Below, in pieces: positions 1 to 8,926 of a DNA stretch of 64,000 nt. The notes beneath the pieces were generated by a model, which did no database searches, had not been told where the DNA came from, and worked only from the letters and a program-made list of their open reading frames with translations. The stretch comes from Silvimonas iriomotensis (GTDB lineage: Bacteria; Pseudomonadota; Gammaproteobacteria; Burkholderiales; Chitinibacteraceae). The position numbers and the translations under genes were made by a program. Within the stretch, counting starts at the first letter, position 1. Every line of letters starts with the position of its first letter. The DNA lies in NCBI RefSeq assembly GCF_014645535.1, contig NZ_BMLX01000003.1, positions 399,377 through 463,376 of the forward strand, read 5' to 3'.

Positions 1-789
1 TCGCCCGCGTTTGCGGCTGGCGCGCCGATTGATCAGACCATTGTGTTCATGGAAGGTGACCGGCTGGATGGCAAGCAAATGGCAGAGCCGCAGTACGAGA
101 AAAGCTCGCCGCGTGCGCTGACCCGTATGGCCGAGCGCGAACAGCAACACAGCGGTTTTCCCTATCTGGTGCTGGGCCGCCCGGGGACCGACGGCAGTAG
201 CGGCAACCAGCGCGTGCGGCGGACGCAGTATGAAACGCTGGTGGTCAATGGGGCGCTGGACCAGATCAAGCGCAAATACCAGATCAAACAGTTTGGCGTG
301 GTCGGCCAGTCTGGCGGCGGCGGGCTTGTGGGCGCGCTGATTTCAGAGCGCCAGGACATCCTGTGTGGCGTGGCGTCATCCGGCGTGACGGCGGTGAAAT
401 ACCGCATCCAGGAAAAGGGCTGGACGGCGGACATCACCGGGATTGGCACCGCAGAAGTGTGGGACCCGGTTGATCAGTTGCCGCGCGCGCGGCCCATGCC
501 CGGGTTCCGCCTGTTTGCGACCAGCGACCGGCTGGATGGCGACGTGCCGTTTGATTCGCAGCAGTATTTTATCCAGAAGGCACAGGCTGCCGGCTTGCCC
601 GCTGTGCAGATCACGGTGCATGGTGGCGGCAGCGTGCATCACCAGACTTACCCGATTGGCAACAAGGTGATGGCCGATTGCATGAAGGGCGTGCCGACCG
701 ACACCATCGTCGCGCGCTATTCCGGTCACTATGTCGATCAGAAAGAAGAAGCCAAAGCTTTCCCGGCGCAGGCCAGAGCCGAGCAATAA
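1..789 (+). CDS. Secreted alpha/beta-hydrolase, 5' end missing
   Basis: The gene is already open at base 1. The residues before the first possible internal starts (GTG 43, ATG 49) read like the end of a signal peptide (PAFAAGAPID), so the true start lies outside the window and about 262 residues are visible. A nucleophile-elbow motif G-Q-S-G-G-G-G lies at about 304-324. A candidate acid is in ATSDRLDGD (about 517-543), and a candidate histidine is in the C-terminal H-G-G-G...H-H-Q stretch (about 619-650). This order of Ser, Asp and His is that of alpha/beta-hydrolases, including prolyl-oligopeptidase-like enzymes. The substrate cannot be told. It probably acts in the periplasm. It stops at TAA 787-789, just before a strong terminator shared with the convergent rlhA. 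Confidence 0.7.
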   Translation, partial: SPAFAAGAPIDQTIVFMEGDRLDGKQMAEPQYEKSSPRALTRMAEREQQHSGFPYLVLGRPGTDGSSGNQRVRRTQYETLVVNGALDQIKRKYQIKQFGVVGQSGGGGLVGALISERQDILCGVASSGVTAVKYRIQEKGWTADITGIGTAEVWDPVDQLPRARPMPGFRLFATSDRLDGDVPFDSQQYFIQKAQAAGLPAVQITVHGGGSVHHQTYPIGNKVMADCMKGVPTDTIVARYSGHYVDQKEEAKAFPAQARAEQ

Positions 790-804
790 CGTATACGCCA
801 GCCA

Positions 805-843
805 CAAAAAAACCGGTCAGCCCAGGCGACCGGTTTTTTTTTC
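805..843. terminator. Bidirectional intrinsic terminator
   Basis: The inverted repeat AACCGGTC (811-818) / GACCGGTT (828-835) is flanked by an A-run on the left and a T-run on the right. It can therefore stop transcription in both directions, ending the hydrolase gene (+) and rlhA (-). Confidence 0.9.
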
Positions 844-865
844 CAGCAAGGGCTATTCGCCGCCC

Positions 866-2860
866 TTAGCCCTTGCGCCCGCCAATACCGGCCGGTGCGC
901 TCTTGTGGAACTGGATGGTCTGCAGCGGCACAGAAGAGGGCGGCGGTTCTTTGAAGATGTGGTTCTTCATCTTGCCCACCACGTGCATCTCACAGGGTTT
1001 GCAGTCAAAGCGCAGGGTGTAGGTGTCGTTGCCGGTTTTCAGGGTCATCGGCTCGGCCCGCACCTGGCCTTGCACGCCCTTCACGCCCTTGGCCTGCTTG
1101 GGGCACAAGTTGTAAGAGAAACGCAGGCAGTGCTTGGTGATCATCAACGAGACTTCGCCCGGTTCCTCGTGCGATTCGTACGCTGCGGCGATCAGTTGCA
1201 CGCCATGGCGGGTGTAAAAGGCGCGGGCCGCATCGTTGTAGACGTTGGCCAGGTAAGACAGCGACGTCTCCGGGTAGGCCACGGGCGGCTGTACTTCTGC
1301 CTTGCGTTCCGGGCGCTGCCAGGCGGCGACGCGGGCGGTTTCCAGTGCGGCAATGGCATCGCGGCGCAGCGCGTTGATGGCGCCAGCCGGTACAAACCAG
1401 GTTTCCCGCGTGGCAATGCTGACGTCGACCGGATTGAAAATAGTGTTGCCCAGCTTGGCCAGGTTCTCGCGCAGGGTGGCCTGGGCTTTCTCTACGTTCT
1501 GCGCCACCTGCAGTTCCAGCGGCGCGTGCACGCTGGCGCTGCAGCCGTCTTCATCGGTAATGGTCAGCGTCAGGCCGGCGGCGTCGTCGGTCAGCTTGAG
1601 CCAGGCGTCAATCTTGCGCTCGGCCGACTTGCGGGTCAGCGCCTGTTCCCAGTCGTGATCGCGGTTGCGGTTGATGGTCAGGCCGGGTTTCAGGCCTTCC
1701 AGCTCGCTCATGTATTCGTTGGGGTGCACGCGCCAGATCTCGCCACGTTCGCCCGTGCCCATGCGTTCAACCACGTTGGCTTGCAGGCCGACCACTTCAC
1801 GTTTTTTCATGAAGTTCAGGCCGTCGCCGTTGGCCAGCGAGGCGGCGGTGTCGATCTCGAACCAGGTCTTGCCCAGCCGGGTGACGGTGCCGATTTCCAC
1901 GCCCACATACTTGGGCGAATCAAACGCGCCAATATCATCCAGCCGCCCGTTTACAAAGTAATCGGTATGGCCGCGATGGAAATTCTTGTCCACATCCGGC
2001 GTAAAGAAGATATCGGTGCGGCCGCTGGCGGCACGCGCCAGTTCCGGACGACGGGTGAGGATTTCATCAAGCAGCAAGCGGTAATGGGCAGTGATGTTCT
2101 TGACGTAGCCCATGTCCTTGTAGCGGCCTTCGATCTTGAACGAGCGCACGCCGGCGTCGATCAGCGCTTCCAGGTTGGCGCTCTGGTCGTTGTCTTTCAT
2201 CGACAACAAGTGTTTGTCGAACGCCACCACGCCGCCCTTGGTATCGGTCAGGGTGTACGGCAAGCGACAGGCTTGCGAGCAGTCGCCGCGGTTGGCACTG
2301 CGGCCGGTGTCGGCATGGCTGATGAAGCACTGGCCGGAATACGCCACGCACAAGGCCCCGTGGATGAAGAACTCGACGGTGGTATCGGTCGGCAACGCAT
2401 CACGCACCGCGCGGATTTTTTCCAGCGTCAGTTCGCGCGCCAGCACCACTTGCGAGAACCCGCTGTCTGCCAGGAAACGCGCTTTCTCCGGCGTGCGGAT
2501 ATCGCACTGGGTAGAGGCGTGCAGCTGCAGCGGTGGCAAGTCGAGTTCTGCAATGCCCATGTCCTGGACGATCAGTGCATCGACGCCTGCATCATAAAGT
2601 TGATGAATCAGCTGACGCGCCGGTTCCAGTTCGGCGTCATGCAAGATGGTGTTGAGCGTGACAAAAATGCGGCTGTGAAAGCGGTGGGCAAATTCCACCA
2701 GCCCGGCGATTTCGCTCACGGTATTGCTGGCGTTATGCCGCGCGCCAAAAGACGGGCCGCCGATATACACCGCATCTGCGCCATGCAGGATCGCTTCCCG
2801 GCCAATTTCAACGGTCTTGGCGGGGGAGAGAAGTTCCAGTTGGTGCGGCAAGAGGCTCAT
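866..2860 (-). CDS. rlhA: 23S rRNA 5-hydroxycytidine C2501 synthase (peptidase U32 family)
   Basis: RlhA (formerly YdcP) is needed for hydroxylation of C2501 in 23S rRNA and belongs to the U32 'peptidase' family. The 664-residue product matches my memory of E. coli RlhA almost end to end: N-terminal LELLSPA, HGADAVYIGGP and RHNASN, then HGALCVAYSGQC, GDCSQACRLPY (cysteines probably binding an Fe-S cluster), SFKIEGRYKDM and a C-terminal CPKQAKG...CKPCEMH cysteine pair. An ATG at 2858-2860 fits the family N-terminus better than the upstream TTG at 2881. It stands alone, convergent with the hydrolase and sharing its terminator. Confidence 0.93.
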   Translation of the reverse strand: MSLLPHQLELLSPAKTVEIGREAILHGADAVYIGGPSFGARHNASNTVSEIAGLVEFAHRFHSRIFVTLNTILHDAELEPARQLIHQLYDAGVDALIVQDMGIAELDLPPLQLHASTQCDIRTPEKARFLADSGFSQVVLARELTLEKIRAVRDALPTDTTVEFFIHGALCVAYSGQCFISHADTGRSANRGDCSQACRLPYTLTDTKGGVVAFDKHLLSMKDNDQSANLEALIDAGVRSFKIEGRYKDMGYVKNITAHYRLLLDEILTRRPELARAASGRTDIFFTPDVDKNFHRGHTDYFVNGRLDDIGAFDSPKYVGVEIGTVTRLGKTWFEIDTAASLANGDGLNFMKKREVVGLQANVVERMGTGERGEIWRVHPNEYMSELEGLKPGLTINRNRDHDWEQALTRKSAERKIDAWLKLTDDAAGLTLTITDEDGCSASVHAPLELQVAQNVEKAQATLRENLAKLGNTIFNPVDVSIATRETWFVPAGAINALRRDAIAALETARVAAWQRPERKAEVQPPVAYPETSLSYLANVYNDAARAFYTRHGVQLIAAAYESHEEPGEVSLMITKHCLRFSYNLCPKQAKGVKGVQGQVRAEPMTLKTGNDTYTLRFDCKPCEMHVVGKMKNHIFKEPPPSSVPLQTIQFHKSAPAGIGGRKG

Positions 2861-3349
2861 GGGTATATCCGGGCAAGGCAAACAAGGCTGCGAACTATAA
2901 CAGAATCAAAGCCTTGGCGCGCCCTTGCGTAAAGTGCCAGATGCCGGACGGTGCCGCATCACGGCGGCCTTTTGTTGCCCTTGTCAAAGGTTCAATCCGC
3001 CCGGCGGCGCTGAATGGACTGACAACGATTTAGCAATTTCTGATATATTACAACGGCATACAAAAACAGAATGCCCGGCGTTGCGATATGCCCCATGGCA
3101 TACCGGTCAACCGACGGGCCTGGTTGTTCTGGCAACGGGTAGAGCCTGCCTCCCCCTTGCCGCCCCATCCGGTGCTGGCGCTGCATAAAGCCGGCGTGAT
3201 CCGCTTGATTACCCTGTTACCCCGTCTGTGCCGCTTGCGGCATGGGTCAACCGTTGTATTTCCCCAGACCGACCCGTCTACTCGCGCGGGTCATGGCCCG
3301 GGGACACTTGTTATCGTTAACACCATTCACGACTAACTCTGGAGACATA
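2861..3349. other. Intergenic region between rlhA and the binding-protein gene
   Basis: These 489 bases separate two divergent genes and hold no convincing ORF. An AT-rich patch around 3030-3070 is the best candidate for promoters. The 9-mer GGTCAACCG occurs at about 3104 and again at about 3246, too short to be meaningful alone. I see no known riboswitch. Confidence 0.5.
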
Positions 3350-4483
3350 ATGAAGTCGTTGCGTTCGGGCCTGCTGGCCGCCCTGTCTTTTGCCGCCGTA
3401 CTGGCGCACGCCGAAACCGGCGTCACCGATAACGAAATCGTGATCGGTCAATCTGCCGCACTTTCCGGCCCGGCCGGTGAACTGGGCAAGGGCGTGAACC
3501 GTGGCGCCAAGGCGTATTTCGACTGGGTTAACCAGCATGGTGGCGTGAATGGCCGCAAGATCCGCCTGGTGGCGCTGGATGACGGCTACGAGCCGGATCG
3601 CACCGCCGCCAACACGCAAAAGCTGATCAAGGATCAGGGCGTGTTCGCGCTGTTTGGTTATGTCGGCACCCCGACCTCCAACGCTGCGCTGCCGCTGATC
3701 AACCAGAGCGGCATCCCGTTTGTGGCCCCGTTTACCGGCGCCGAAGGCCTGCGCAGCCCGGTGAACCGCAACGTGTTCAACATCCGCGCCAGCTATCGTG
3801 ATGAAGCCGAAGAAATTGCCGGCTCCATGAAAAAGATGGGCATGCAAAGCATCAACGTGTTCTACCAGAACGACGCTTACGGTCAGGCCGGTCTGAAGGC
3901 CATGCAAGAGGCCGCCGCCAAGAACGGCATCAAGATCAACGCCACTGCCACTGTGCAGCGTAACAGCGCAGACGTGAAAAAGGCCGTGGATGAACTGGTC
4001 GTGAAAAAGCCGGCCAGCGCCGTGTTCATGGTGACGGCGTATACCTCCAGCGCCGCGTTCATCAACGCTTCCCGCGCCCAGAACTTCATCGGCCCGTTCT
4101 ACAACGTGTCGTTTGTAGGTACTGAAGCCCTGATTACCGCGCTCAAGAACGACGGCTCTGGCGTGATCGTGTCGCAAGTCATGCCTTCGCCGTACAACCC
4201 GATCAAGCCGGTGACCATCGACTATGTGAAGGCGCTGAAAGCCAGCGGTATCGACAATGTGGATTACCCCAGCCTGGAAGGCTACATCGGCGCCCGCGTG
4301 CTGGTGGAAGGCCTGAAGCGTTCGGGCAAGGCGCTGACCCGCGAGAAGCTGATCTCTTCGCTGGAAGAACTGCGTGACTACGACCTGGGCGGCTTCCGGG
4401 TGAAGTTCACCTCCGGCAACCACGAGGGCTCCAGCTTTGTTGATCTGACCGTGATCGACAAAGACGGCCACGTGCACAGCTAA
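3350..4483 (+). CDS. Periplasmic branched-chain-amino-acid-type ABC substrate-binding protein (orphan)
   Basis: The 377-residue precursor has a signal peptide (MKSLRSGLLAALSFAAVLAHA) followed by a Leu/Ile/Val-binding-protein-type type I periplasmic fold. Landmarks are IVIGQSAALSGPAGELG, LVALDDGYEPDRTAANTQKL and FGYVGTPTSNA. I chose ATG 3350 because GGAGA lies 5-9 bases upstream and the signal peptide begins there; the frame continues further upstream without support. No permease or ATPase gene is adjacent, so this is an orphan binding protein. A paralogue is at 31876-32994, with the same C-terminal YDLGG(F/Y) block. The ligand is not predictable. It is followed by a strong terminator. Confidence 0.88.
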   Translation: MKSLRSGLLAALSFAAVLAHAETGVTDNEIVIGQSAALSGPAGELGKGVNRGAKAYFDWVNQHGGVNGRKIRLVALDDGYEPDRTAANTQKLIKDQGVFALFGYVGTPTSNAALPLINQSGIPFVAPFTGAEGLRSPVNRNVFNIRASYRDEAEEIAGSMKKMGMQSINVFYQNDAYGQAGLKAMQEAAAKNGIKINATATVQRNSADVKKAVDELVVKKPASAVFMVTAYTSSAAFINASRAQNFIGPFYNVSFVGTEALITALKNDGSGVIVSQVMPSPYNPIKPVTIDYVKALKASGIDNVDYPSLEGYIGARVLVEGLKRSGKALTREKLISSLEELRDYDLGGFRVKFTSGNHEGSSFVDLTVIDKDGHVHS

Positions 4484-4500
4484 GACGGCTGACCGGACAT

Positions 4501-4533
4501 AAAAAAACGGCACCTGCGGGTGCCGTTTTTTTT
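4501..4533. terminator. Intrinsic terminator, bidirectional
   Basis: CGGCACC-TGC-GGGTGCCG is flanked by seven A on the left and nine T on the right. It ends the binding-protein gene and could also stop the convergent AraC gene. Confidence 0.9.
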
Positions 4534-4646
4534 GGGGCGCCAATTCGCATACCAGGGCGGCAGGATGTCGTGGCGGTTGTAGTGGCGGCTGGCCGGCGTT
4601 GTCGGTGCGTCTGGCCTTTTTGGGTTATGGCACAGGCATTCAGCCC

Positions 4647-5423
4647 TCAAAGATAAAACGCCGATGGCGCCACGCCGAAGTGGCGCTTGAACATGGCGGT
4701 AAAGGCGCTCTGGCTGGTGTAGCCGTGATCCAGCGCCACCGTGACGATTTTCTCGCCATGCGCCAGCCGTTCCAGCGCCAGCAACAGGCGCGCGTGCTGG
4801 CGCCAGCGGCCGGGCGTCATGCCGGTTTCCCGCTGGAACGCCCGGTGCAGCGTGCGCGTGGCCATGCCCAGCGTGGCAGCCCAGTCGGCGCTGGCGTGGT
4901 CTTCGTGCGGGTGGGAGAGGATGGCATCGCACAAGCGGCGCAGGCGGGTATCTTGCGGCCACGGCAAATACAGCGGCAGGCGTTCAATGGCGGCCAGTTC
5001 TGCCAGCAACAATTGCATCACAAGGTCATCGCGGCTGCCGGGCGTGTAATCGAACGGGATATTCACTGCCGCCAGAATCAGTTCCCGCAGCAAGGGCTGG
5101 ACCTCTACCACGCAGCTGCCCTGCGGCAAGTGCGCCACCGTGCCGGGTTCGACAAACACGGTGCGCATGCGCACATGGCCGCTCATACGCACCGAGTGTT
5201 CCAGCCCGGCATCCAGCCAGACGCCGCGCGTGGGCGGCACCACCCAGCGACCGCTGGCCGCTTCAATCAGCATCACGCCCTCGACCGCATACAACAATTG
5301 CGCGCGGCGATGCCGGTGTGGGGCAACAAAGGCGCCGTTGGGGTAATCGGCCGCCAGTACCGCCACCGGCATGGGCGTGTCTTCATGCTGGATATGCACA
5401 TCAGGCGAGGGCGTGGCGATCAT
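4647..5423 (-). CDS. AraC-family transcriptional regulator (NimR-like)
   Basis: This 258-residue regulator has an N-terminal cupin sensor domain (H-R-H-R around residue 37, then YAVEGVMLIEA) and a C-terminal AraC double helix-turn-helix (from about residue 160: TLGMATRTLHRAFQRETG, GYTSQSAFTAMFKRHFGVAP). The arrangement resembles E. coli NimR, which sits divergent from the exporter gene nimT. Here it is divergent from an EamA exporter, so it probably controls that gene. The start ATG at 5421-5423 lies directly beside a 21-bp-spaced direct repeat (5428-5460), consistent with autoregulation. The inducer is unknown. Confidence 0.85.
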   Translation of the reverse strand: MIATPSPDVHIQHEDTPMPVAVLAADYPNGAFVAPHRHRRAQLLYAVEGVMLIEAASGRWVVPPTRGVWLDAGLEHSVRMSGHVRMRTVFVEPGTVAHLPQGSCVVEVQPLLRELILAAVNIPFDYTPGSRDDLVMQLLLAELAAIERLPLYLPWPQDTRLRRLCDAILSHPHEDHASADWAATLGMATRTLHRAFQRETGMTPGRWRQHARLLLALERLAHGEKIVTVALDHGYTSQSAFTAMFKRHFGVAPSAFYL

Positions 5424-5427
5424 GGAT

Positions 5428-5460
5428 GGCAGTTTTGCGATAGATATTGCCAGTTTAGCG
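5428..5460. promoter_or_regulatory. Candidate AraC-type direct-repeat operator
   Basis: GGCAGTTTTGCG (5428-5439) and GCCAGTTTAGCG (5449-5460) agree at 10 of 12 positions and start exactly 21 bp apart. That is two helical turns, the spacing AraC monomers use. It lies between the AraC gene start (5423) and the exporter gene. Confidence 0.55.
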
Positions 5461-5520
5461 TGAGACGGCCGCTTGTTGCGGCGGCAGCATCAGCATTCCA
5501 CTCCAGAAGGGCTGATTGTC

Positions 5521-6426
5521 ATGTCTGCTTTTGCGTTTTTGTTTCCGCTGTTTGCCATCTTGCTGTGGGCCGGCAATGTCATGGTCTCGCGCTTGTCGGC
5601 CCATACCATCGACCCCTTTGCCATCACCTTCTGGCGACTGGTGCTGGCGGTGGCGTTGATGAGTACCTTTGTCCTGAAGCCGGCCTGGCGCAACCGCGCG
5701 CTGATCCGCGCGCACTGGCCCCGGCTGGCCTGCCTGGGTTTGCTGGCCATGGCGTTGTTCCAGTGTTTGTCTTACCAGGCGGCGCACACCACCACTGCCA
5801 CCAATATGGCCATCATGACTGCGCTGGTGCCGCTGCTGACCATGCTGTGGTCGGTGCTGTTGCTGGGCGAGTCCCCCACGCTGGGCATGCTGGCCGGTGG
5901 CGCGATCTCGTTTGGCGGGCTGGTTTATCTGATCACCGCAGGACAGCCGTTTTTGCTGATCTCCGGCGGCGTGCATAGCGGCGATATGTTGATGCTGGTC
6001 GCGGCTTTGTCTTATGCGCTGTATGGCGTGCTGTTGCGCCGCTGGCAGACGGGTTTGCCGTCCTGGCAATCGACCTATATCCAGGCCATCTGCGCCATGT
6101 TGTTCATGCTGGTGGTGGTGCTGCGCTTGCCGCCCGGCGCGGCCCTGCCCAATCGGGCCAGCCTGCCGCTGATTGCCTATGCCGGGACACTGGCCAGCGT
6201 GATCCTGCCGTTTTTCTGGATGCAGGGCGTCAAACTGCTGGGGCCCAATCGCTGTGCCATGTTCATGAATCTGTTGCCGGTCGCGACAGCGGCGATTGCC
6301 GTGGGCTGGTTTGGCGAGCAACTGCACACCTGGCATCTGGTCGGCGGCGGCATAGCGCTGGCGGGGGTGGCCCTGGCGCAAACCTGGCGCCAGCCGCTGT
6401 TTGCGCCAGGCCGCGCGGCCGCATGA
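5521..6426 (+). CDS. EamA/DMT-family inner-membrane exporter
   Basis: The 301-residue hydrophobic protein has about ten membrane helices in two EamA repeats, from AFLFPLFAILLWAGN at the N-terminus to a second repeat beginning near DMLMLVAALSYALYGVLLRR. DMT exporters typically export metabolites, amino acids or drugs. ATG 5521 is preceded by AGAAGGG at a suitable distance. It is divergent from the AraC regulator. By analogy with nimR-nimT it may export a small toxic compound, but the substrate is an inference. Confidence 0.85.
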   Translation: MSAFAFLFPLFAILLWAGNVMVSRLSAHTIDPFAITFWRLVLAVALMSTFVLKPAWRNRALIRAHWPRLACLGLLAMALFQCLSYQAAHTTTATNMAIMTALVPLLTMLWSVLLLGESPTLGMLAGGAISFGGLVYLITAGQPFLLISGGVHSGDMLMLVAALSYALYGVLLRRWQTGLPSWQSTYIQAICAMLFMLVVVLRLPPGAALPNRASLPLIAYAGTLASVILPFFWMQGVKLLGPNRCAMFMNLLPVATAAIAVGWFGEQLHTWHLVGGGIALAGVALAQTWRQPLFAPGRAAA

Positions 6427-6527
6427 TGTGTTGTGGGTACCGTCTGTGCCGCTGAATGCCCTCTGACTGACAGGCCAGGCGCCGGCAAAGGTATACGGTG
6501 AAACCATGCACCACCGGAGTACCCATC

Positions 6528-6692
6528 ATGAGGCACGATCCAGACGGCAAGGATGCCCACAATCCGCTTGAACCGCGTTTGCAGGCGCAACGGCAATTGC
6601 GCCAGAACGCCATCGCCATCGATCGCCACAACCATGTGCCGCACAAACAGACGCCGCCGCCCCTGCATGGGCGGGGCGGCAAGGCGTCCTGA
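6528..6692 (+). CDS. Small hypothetical protein (54 aa), uncertain
   Basis: This short frame starts at an ATG preceded by CCGGAG nine bases upstream. Its third codon positions are GC-rich like the neighbours. The product (begins MRHDPDGKDAHN, ends GRGGKAS) is very polar and rich in His, Arg and Gln, with no signal peptide or membrane segment. I recognise no family. It lies alone between the exporter and the convergent chemoreceptor gene. It may be a real small gene or chance. Confidence 0.35.
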   Translation: MRHDPDGKDAHNPLEPRLQAQRQLRQNAIAIDRHNHVPHKQTPPPLHGRGGKAS

Positions 6693-6718
6693 TGGCGCAG
6701 GCTACGGCGTGAGCGGCT

Positions 6719-8044
6719 TCAGCCGGCCACTTGCAACTGGCTGGAGAAACGCCCGACCGCGCTGACCACGCGCTGTGCGCCGTCCTGGATGTCGATGATC
6801 ACATCGCCTGCTTCACCGGCCAGTTGCAGGCCGCGTTCAGCTTGCTGTTTGCCGGTATCGATCACCTGTACGGCGTGTTCTGCCAGCGCCTGGTTTTTCT
6901 GCACCACGCCGACGATCTCTTGCGTGGCTTCGGTGGTGCGTGAGGCCAGCTTGCGCACTTCGTCCGCCACCACCGCAAAACCGCGTCCCTGTTCACCGGC
7001 CCGGGCGGCTTCAATGGCGGCGTTCAGGGCCAGCAGATTGGTTTGCGCGGCGATATCGGTAATGCTGTTGACGATGGTGCCAATGACTTGCGATTGCTTG
7101 CTCAGCGCCTCGATCCGGTCTGCGGCATCGCGCATCTGTTCGGCCAGATCACGCATGACATCAACCGTTTCTTTGACCACGCCCGCGCCGCGCTTGGAGA
7201 CTTCATCGGTCTGGCGCGAGGTCTCGAACGCAATGGTCGCGGCCTCGGCCACGGCTTGCTCGCGGTTCACTTGCTCGGTAATCACCGTGGCAAATTTCAC
7301 CACCTTGTACAGATTGCCGTGCGAGTCGGTGATCGGGTTGTAGGACGCCTCCAGCCACACCAGATTGCCATGGGCATCCACCCGCCGGAACCGGCCGTTG
7401 ACGTACTCGCCACGGCGCAGTTTTTCCCAGAACGCCCGGTACTCGGCCGAGTTGTATTCTTCCGGCTCGCAAAACATGCGGTGATGCTTGCCCTGGATTT
7501 GCTCCAGCGTATAACCCATGGGCCGCAGAAAATGGGCATTGGCGGTAATCACGATGCCATCGAGCGTGAACTCGATCACGGCGGTCGAACGCTGCAGCGC
7601 CTTGATCAGGTTCTCGTGCTCGCAAGAGGCCTCAATGGTGCGGGTCAGATCGTTGGCGTAGATCGAATAGCGCTGCAGCACTTTTTTGCCGGTGAAGATT
7701 GGCTGCAGGATCACGCGCAGCCAGGCTTCTTCGCCATTGGCGCGCAGCAAACGCACAGCGCCGCTGAAATGCTCTTTATGACTGATTGCATCAGCAAGGC
7801 GGGTATAGAACTCGGTGTTGCGCAATTCGGACGGTACCAGCTCCAGCAAGGGCCGGCCTTTCAGATCAGACTCGCGATACCCCATTTCTTGCTGGAACAT
7901 GGCATTGGCCAGTTCAATGCGCCCCTGCGGGTCCAGGAAGACCGCCAGCATTTCGTCGCTCAGGCTCTGCCTGACTTGCTCGACACTGAGTAGTTCTTCC
8001 CGCAGTGCTTCCAGTTCTTCTTTCATTGCCTTGTTGTTGAACAT
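6719..8044 (-). CDS. Cytoplasmic methyl-accepting chemotaxis protein with two PAS domains
   Basis: This 441-residue chemoreceptor has no membrane segment. Two PAS domains come first (about residues 20-125, with [14 protein letters not shown]; about 135-250, with [15 protein letters not shown]), then a short MCP signalling domain with the conserved hairpin tip ([20 protein letters not shown], then [12 protein letters not shown]). PAS-MCPs of this kind (Aer-like or BdlA-like) often sense redox state or oxygen through bound heme or flavin. The cofactor here is unknown. I chose ATG 8042-8044, preceded by a GGTGGGGG ribosome site. It lies downstream of the heme operon on the same strand but is probably transcribed separately. 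Confidence 0.88.
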   Translation of the reverse strand: MFNNKAMKEELEALREELLSVEQVRQSLSDEMLAVFLDPQGRIELANAMFQQEMGYRESDLKGRPLLELVPSELRNTEFYTRLADAISHKEHFSGAVRLLRANGEEAWLRVILQPIFTGKKVLQRYSIYANDLTRTIEASCEHENLIKALQRSTAVIEFTLDGIVITANAHFLRPMGYTLEQIQGKHHRMFCEPEEYNSAEYRAFWEKLRRGEYVNGRFRRVDAHGNLVWLEASYNPITDSHGNLYKVVKFATVITEQVNREQAVAEAATIAFETSRQTDEVSKRGAGVVKETVDVMRDLAEQMRDAADRIEALSKQSQVIGTIVNSITDIAAQTNLLALNAAIEAARAGEQGRGFAVVADEVRKLASRTTEATQEIVGVVQKNQALAEHAVQVIDTGKQQAERGLQLAGEAGDVIIDIQDGAQRVVSAVGRFSSQLQVAG

Positions 8045-8140
8045 GCGCGCCCCCACCCGTGGAAAAGGCCCGGTATGGCCTTGATTAACTGCTATAGCAC
8101 ACTGGACGGGGCCAGCGCATTGTCATGTTCTGCGGGTCAC

Positions 8141-8926
8141 TTATCCGAAACACACCAGTTGTCTTTCGGGGGCGTGCGGGTGTGGCGTGACGGTGGCATT
8201 GATCTGATACACGGCGCGCAGATGCCCGGGTGTCAGCACGGCTTGCGGCGTACCCAGCGCGGCTACCGCGCCGTCGGCCAGCAGCAACAGGCGGTCACAC
8301 CACCAGGCGGCCAGGTTCACATCGTGCAGGATCACCAGCACCGCCAGTTGTTGTTCGCGGGCCAGTTGCGCCACGGTTTGCAGCAACAGCAACTGGTGAC
8401 GCGGATCAAGACTGGCAGTGGGCTCATCCAGCAGCAAGGCGCGGTATTCGCCGCTGGCCCGCTGCGCCAGCGCCTGGGTCAGCACGCGCGCAAACTGCAC
8501 GCGCTGCTGCTCGCCGCCAGACAAGGTGGTGTAGCGGCGCGTGGTGAACGCTGCGGCATCGGCCAGACTGAGCGTGCGCTCCAGCAGCGCGTCCAGATCA
8601 GGCGGCGAGAGTTCCGGGAAGGGATACGCCCCGGTGGCCGCCACGGCGCGCACGCCCAGTTCAAACGCCAGTGACGGCGTTTGCGGCAGCACCGCCCGGC
8701 AGCGGGCCTGTTGGTGCGCCGACTGGATGGCCAGCGGTGCGCCGTTGAGTGTCAACGTGCCGGCCAGCGGCGGCAATTCACCCGCCAGGGTCGCCAGCAG
8801 GGTGGATTTGCCCGCGCCGTTGGCGCCCAGCACGCCCAGCACCTCGCCCGGGTTCAGTTGCAGCGATACCCCGCTCAGCACGGCTTTGCCATGCCGGCCA
8901 CAACAAAGCTGGTCTGCGATCAGCAT
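8141..8926 (-). CDS. hmuV: Heme ABC transporter ATP-binding protein HmuV
   Basis: This is the ATPase of the heme importer (261 residues). It has Walker A GANGAGKST, signature LSGGEQQRVQFAR and Walker B ALLLDEPTASLD, with the D- and H-loops after it. ATG 8926 overlaps the last base of the hmuU stop codon (TAATG), so the two are translationally coupled. The upstream frame extension to 8953 has no ribosome site and is rejected. It is the last gene of hmuPRSTUV. Confidence 0.92.
   Translation of the reverse strand: MLIADQLCCGRHGKAVLSGVSLQLNPGEVLGVLGANGAGKSTLLATLAGELPPLAGTLTLNGAPLAIQSAHQQARCRAVLPQTPSLAFELGVRAVAATGAYPFPELSPPDLDALLERTLSLADAAAFTTRRYTTLSGGEQQRVQFARVLTQALAQRASGEYRALLLDEPTASLDPRHQLLLLQTVAQLAREQQLAVLVILHDVNLAAWWCDRLLLLADGAVAALGTPQAVLTPGHLRAVYQINATVTPHPHAPERQLVCFG

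Noticed and set aside
731..2932. Long plus-strand open frame (733 codons) opposite rlhA
   Set aside because: The product is low-complexity and Gly/His/Arg-rich, it mirrors rlhA codons, and the opposite strand carries a clear family match.
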